Positions 56,511 through 64,000 of a stretch of 64,000 bases of DNA are shown one piece after another. The notes below the pieces were generated by a model that saw only the letters and a list, made by a program, of their open reading frames with translations, was not told the DNA's origin and made no database searches. The position numbers were made by a program, and so were the translations under genes. The DNA lies in contig JAXGGA010001189.1 of assembly GCA_038373865.1 (NCBI GenBank), positions 101,310 through 165,309 of the forward strand. Direction: 5' to 3'. Origin of the DNA: Uloborus plumipes. Its lineage: Eukaryota > Arthropoda > Arachnida > Araneae > Uloboridae. The first letter of the stretch is position 1, and the number at the start of each line of letters is the position of its first letter.

Positions 56511-57025
56511 CCCATTAATGCCTAGCATCCTTTTTTTTTAGGACGGTCCAAAAAAGGGTTTGAATTTCCCCCAAATGAACATTTCAACCGAATAATATTG
56601 TTCAATCAGTACCTTGGTATTGTTTCAATTCGTTATTAACAGATTGCAGCACATAACCATTGTAAAGTGTGTTCTGTAGCAGTTTTAATATGATCTTTAT
56701 CAAAAATGACATCATTCACAATCTCACGAAAAAAGGCTAAATTTTCAAAGTTATTCCCAGCTTCCCAGTTTATGTTAATTGCTGACTTTATTTCTTCTTA
56801 TAAAATGTCTTTTTAAATATTATATCGCAGGCAGAAAAAAATTTTAGTAAAATAAGTATGTAACCTCTGGGGTCTATCGTAACTTTTAAGGGACGATTTT
56901 TCTTTCCTTAATAAAAAAATTATTTTTTACATATTATTTTTTTAATTATTTTGCCTGTCCATTAACCACTGTTTGTAACCAGTATACAAAATATCTTTGG
57001 GGAAAAGATGTCAGGCATTAATGGG
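56511..57025. mobile_element. Uninterrupted piggyBac-type MITE (CCCATTAATGC ends)
   Basis: 515 bp with 13-bp perfect inverted ends CCCATTAATGCCT / AGGCATTAATGGG and TTAA on both sides (56507-56510, 57026-57029). It provides the empty sites for both insertions in 18004-20337. Non-coding. Confidence 0.92.
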
Positions 57026-57110
57026 TTAATCTTTTACAACTTGATAATGGGGGCACGACGACAAATACTTTTCATGCCAAAAATATCTCATATTATGCTC
57101 TTTTGACTGT

Positions 57111-57508
57111 TACACTGCAAAAAAAGCTGTTGTTTTTACATTATAATACTGGCAGCATAGGTTATAGCTTAAAACTGTAAAAGCACAGTAATAAACTGTA
57201 TAGCTAGCTATTTTACAGTTTATTACTGAAAAACTAGAAATTTTAGTTTATTACTGTAAAATTAGCAGTTTTATCATAAAATTAGCTGTATTATACTGTA
57301 AAAACAGCAGTATAATACTGGCAGCAGAGGTTCCAGTGCAAAACTGTAAAATGCACTGTAATAAACAGTGAAACTAGCAATTTTAGTTTACTACTGTAAA
57401 CTAGCAATTTTAGTTTACTGCTGCAAAATTAGAAATTTTACAGTTTATCACTGTAAAATTACTCTAAAATTCGCTGTAATATACTGTGAAAACAACATTT
57501 TTTTAGCA
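57111..57508. mobile_element. TACACTGC MITE, long variant with damaged right end
   Basis: Starts TACACTGCAAAAAAAGCTGT and carries two copies of the ATAATACTGGCAGCA(T/G)AGGTT core with several TTTTACAGTTTATTACTG words. The right end lacks the GCAGTGTA terminus. Non-coding; the open frame beginning at 57368 is incidental. Confidence 0.78.
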
Positions 57509-58217
57509 TACCAATTTTTTTTTAATTATTACACTTTTCTTGTGATTCTCAAGTAAAGAATAGATACAGAAAATCTTTAGTATGTATTTTCTGTTATTAC
57601 TATCAATGAACTTATTTGTTCCAGAAATTTTGCTTCGAACAATACTTCACGTAACTTTAAACATAATTGTATGTTTTACCCAATTCTTAACTATATATTT
57701 GGCGAAAGTTAAGTTAAAACTATCTGTTCTTCTTTCTGTAATAAGTAAAGTTACTTCCTCACTTGAAGCATGCATACTTTTTGTACTGGAAGAAGTTATT
57801 TTCTCTTTTCGACACTTTCGGTACGGATGCTTTTCGCAAAATGAAGTTCTAATTCAAACATTCGCAGTTTTAGTGAATCTTTCTATTAGCTTAAAAGGGA
57901 GTTCGACGTAAAACTCTCTTTTCTGCCAACACTTTTGTAACTCAGGAAATCAAACAATCAGTGAGATTACGGTGTTTGTAAGTTTATCAGGAGAGGAAAA
58001 AGTTTTCGTTTTGTTGTGATCTCCTGATCTGGAGTTAAATGCTTTAGTACTTTGTCTCTAAAAAGTAAATTTCGCAGCATTTTGAGCTTTAACAATATCT
58101 AACAAGTACTCAAAACTCTCCGTTGGAGTTTTTATGCTAATTTAGAAAGTTAGAGCAACTTGAAATAGTACTGACGATCAGTTTGTGCTTCAGTTAAAGT
58201 TATTGAACAAAAAGCTG
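57509..58217. other. AT-rich DNA, nothing recognised
   Basis: An open frame at 57582-57911 (109 codons, hydrophobic in its first half) has no recognisable domain and I do not support it. Confidence 0.45.
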
Positions 58218-62671
<4,454 letters not shown>

Positions 62672-63935
62672 GTTGCATAAAAAGTTTAGACACTAGTCAG
62701 ATGTTATGCAAATATCCTTTGAATATGTGATTGGTGGACGAAATGCGGGTACTGTAGTTATTCATTTTATAAAGTGCAGAGAATGATGAATAAATACTCA
62801 ACAAGCTCTAAAAGCTCATTTAAGTTTCGTGTAAGAAGAAGAGAAGAGATGAAGAAAGTTGGAAGCCAGAAATTTGAAAATTGAAGCCTACTTTTCATTA
62901 TTTTTTTGTCTTTTAAATCGGCTCAAGTATGGTGAGTACATTGTGTCTTTTACTTTGTGGAGAGCTAAATTTCCAGACATGCGTATCGATCAAAAGTCCA
63001 ATAGAAAATTATATTTCTTAGGGATGAAGGAAATTGGAAAAATCGGCTATCAGACTGGACGATTCGCCCGCTTCATCTAACAAAACTTCAACATGGGTCA
63101 AAAACGAGCACGTGGACAGTCATAAGTAGCTGAATCAACTGAATCCGAATGCATGAAAAAAGGCAACAATTGAATTGTGCCTGAGCCCTTTTCGGGCAGA
63201 GTGTCCCAACATAAGCCAGATTTTAATGCGAATAATCAGCAGATGTACATCGTGACTAAAACATGAATGGTACTTTCCTTTGATAAAAATTATGTAAAAA
63301 TTGGGATGGTCCTAGAATGGATTATAATTCCTTGTCGCTAGGGACTTGAGAAATATCAACGATCATATGCTGTGCTGACTGTCTTGACCAATAAATATCT
63401 GGTCTTTATTTGGGACACTCTTGTCCGAAAAGGCTCACGCATCAAGTCGTTGATTTTTTTTTATGCAATCGATTCACGTTGTTCATACTACTTATGCTGT
63501 CAACGTGCTGTTTTTGACCCAAGTTGAAGTTTTGTAGGATTAAAGGGGCAAATCGTCATTGTTCGAGCCGTTTTTTTTCAATGTCCTTCATCTTTAAGAA
63601 ATATATTTTTTCTTTGGTCTTTTTGATCGATACGCAGGTCTGAATTTGCACTCCACAAGCGTACAAAACAAAGTAATTCTACTATACTCGAGCCGATTTT
63701 AAAAGGACAAAAAAATGAATGAAAGTAGGTTCATTTTTCACAAATTTCGGACTTCCCAAACTTTCGCATCTTCTTTACCGGGCGAGAACTATCAGAGCGT
63801 TTGAGAATTTGATTGTTTATTCAGCACATACTCTGCACTTAATAAATGACTAATAAAGTCCCGCATTTCCTCCACCAATCACATTTTCCAGGGGATATTT
63901 GCATAAAATCTGACTATTGTCTAAACTTTTGCAAC
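62672..63935. mobile_element. 1.26-kb foldback element
   Basis: Left arm 62672-63129 and right arm 63487-63935 are inverted, at roughly 80% identity by eye, around a ~357-bp centre. The ends read GTTGCATAAAAAGTTTAGAC and GTCTAAACTTTTGCAAC. Matching internal blocks include GCGTATCGATCAAAA and CAAAACTTCAACATGGGTCA. The open frame at 62859-63080 lies wholly in the left arm and has no counterpart reading in the other arm, so I do not support it. Confidence 0.82.
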
Positions 63936-64000
63936 AAATGTAAGAAAATGTCTTTTGTAATAGCCAAAATCTGATTCCCAGTTTATAGTTTTTTCAGAAC

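Noticed and set aside
62859..63080. 73-codon frame in the left foldback arm as the start of a transposase
   Set aside because: The corresponding part of the right arm is full of stops and no helix-turn-helix pattern is convincing.

Overview
This window is AT-rich, intron-poor animal DNA and is almost entirely repeats. I found no host protein-coding gene, rRNA gene or intact tRNA gene I could defend. The transposon set (several Tc1/mariner lineages, hAT, piggyBac-type MITEs with TTAA duplications, CACTG-ended elements, Helitron-like units, foldback elements, hammerhead-ribozyme repeats) fits an arthropod. Two degraded Tc1-like transposases resemble ones I associate with spiders, so a chelicerate is my best guess. 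That guess is inference.

Layout. 1-5.04 kb: two inverted arms of a foldback-type repeat (146-bp modules, a GACA tract, a 19-bp minisatellite) around a central segment that holds a complete Tc1/mariner element with an unbroken 348-residue transposase and D,D36E catalytic spacing. 5-17.4 kb: mostly featureless AT-rich DNA with a minus-strand transposase relic, two copies of a TA-flanked element ending CCGTAAAATGGGGTG, a small MITE, a long TA microsatellite and a Helitron-like remnant. 17.48-17.88 kb: a repeat carrying a near-perfect type I hammerhead ribozyme. A second cleavage-site copy lies 269 nt upstream, so the locus looks like a retrozyme. 18.0-20.34 kb: a piggyBac-type MITE containing two further insertions; an uninterrupted copy at 56.5-57.0 kb proves both events. 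20.4-25.1 kb: a 4-bp-TSD element with repeated palindromes and a coding relic, a small CACTG element with a tRNA-like piece, a TACACTGC MITE, and a dead mariner.

25-37.4 kb: mostly unrecognised AT-rich DNA, a hAT element with an exact 8-bp duplication, a second hAT-like element, inverted-repeat blocks with hammerhead-like cores, and a decayed Tc1-like transposon. 37.47-48.02 kb: six head-to-tail Helitron-like units with 54-bp and 72-bp internal repeats; the first is interrupted by a 2.3-kb element with an exact 8-bp duplication and inverted arms of ~172-bp repeats. 48.03-49.07 kb: a hAT element full of CATCGATG palindromes. 49.1-58.2 kb: unrecognised DNA, a TACACTGC MITE split by a second 4-bp-TSD element, a piggyBac-type MITE, a solo foldback arm and further MITEs. 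58.2-60.85 kb: a TA microsatellite that received a 650-bp palindromic MITE and a 1.41-kb Tc1-like transposon. 60.85-64 kb: unrecognised DNA, one more hammerhead-like core, and a 1.26-kb foldback element.

The genes do not form a pathway. The window is a layered record of transposition whose order can be read from target duplications and empty sites. The parts with possible present-day activity are the intact D,D36E transposase and the hammerhead ribozyme.
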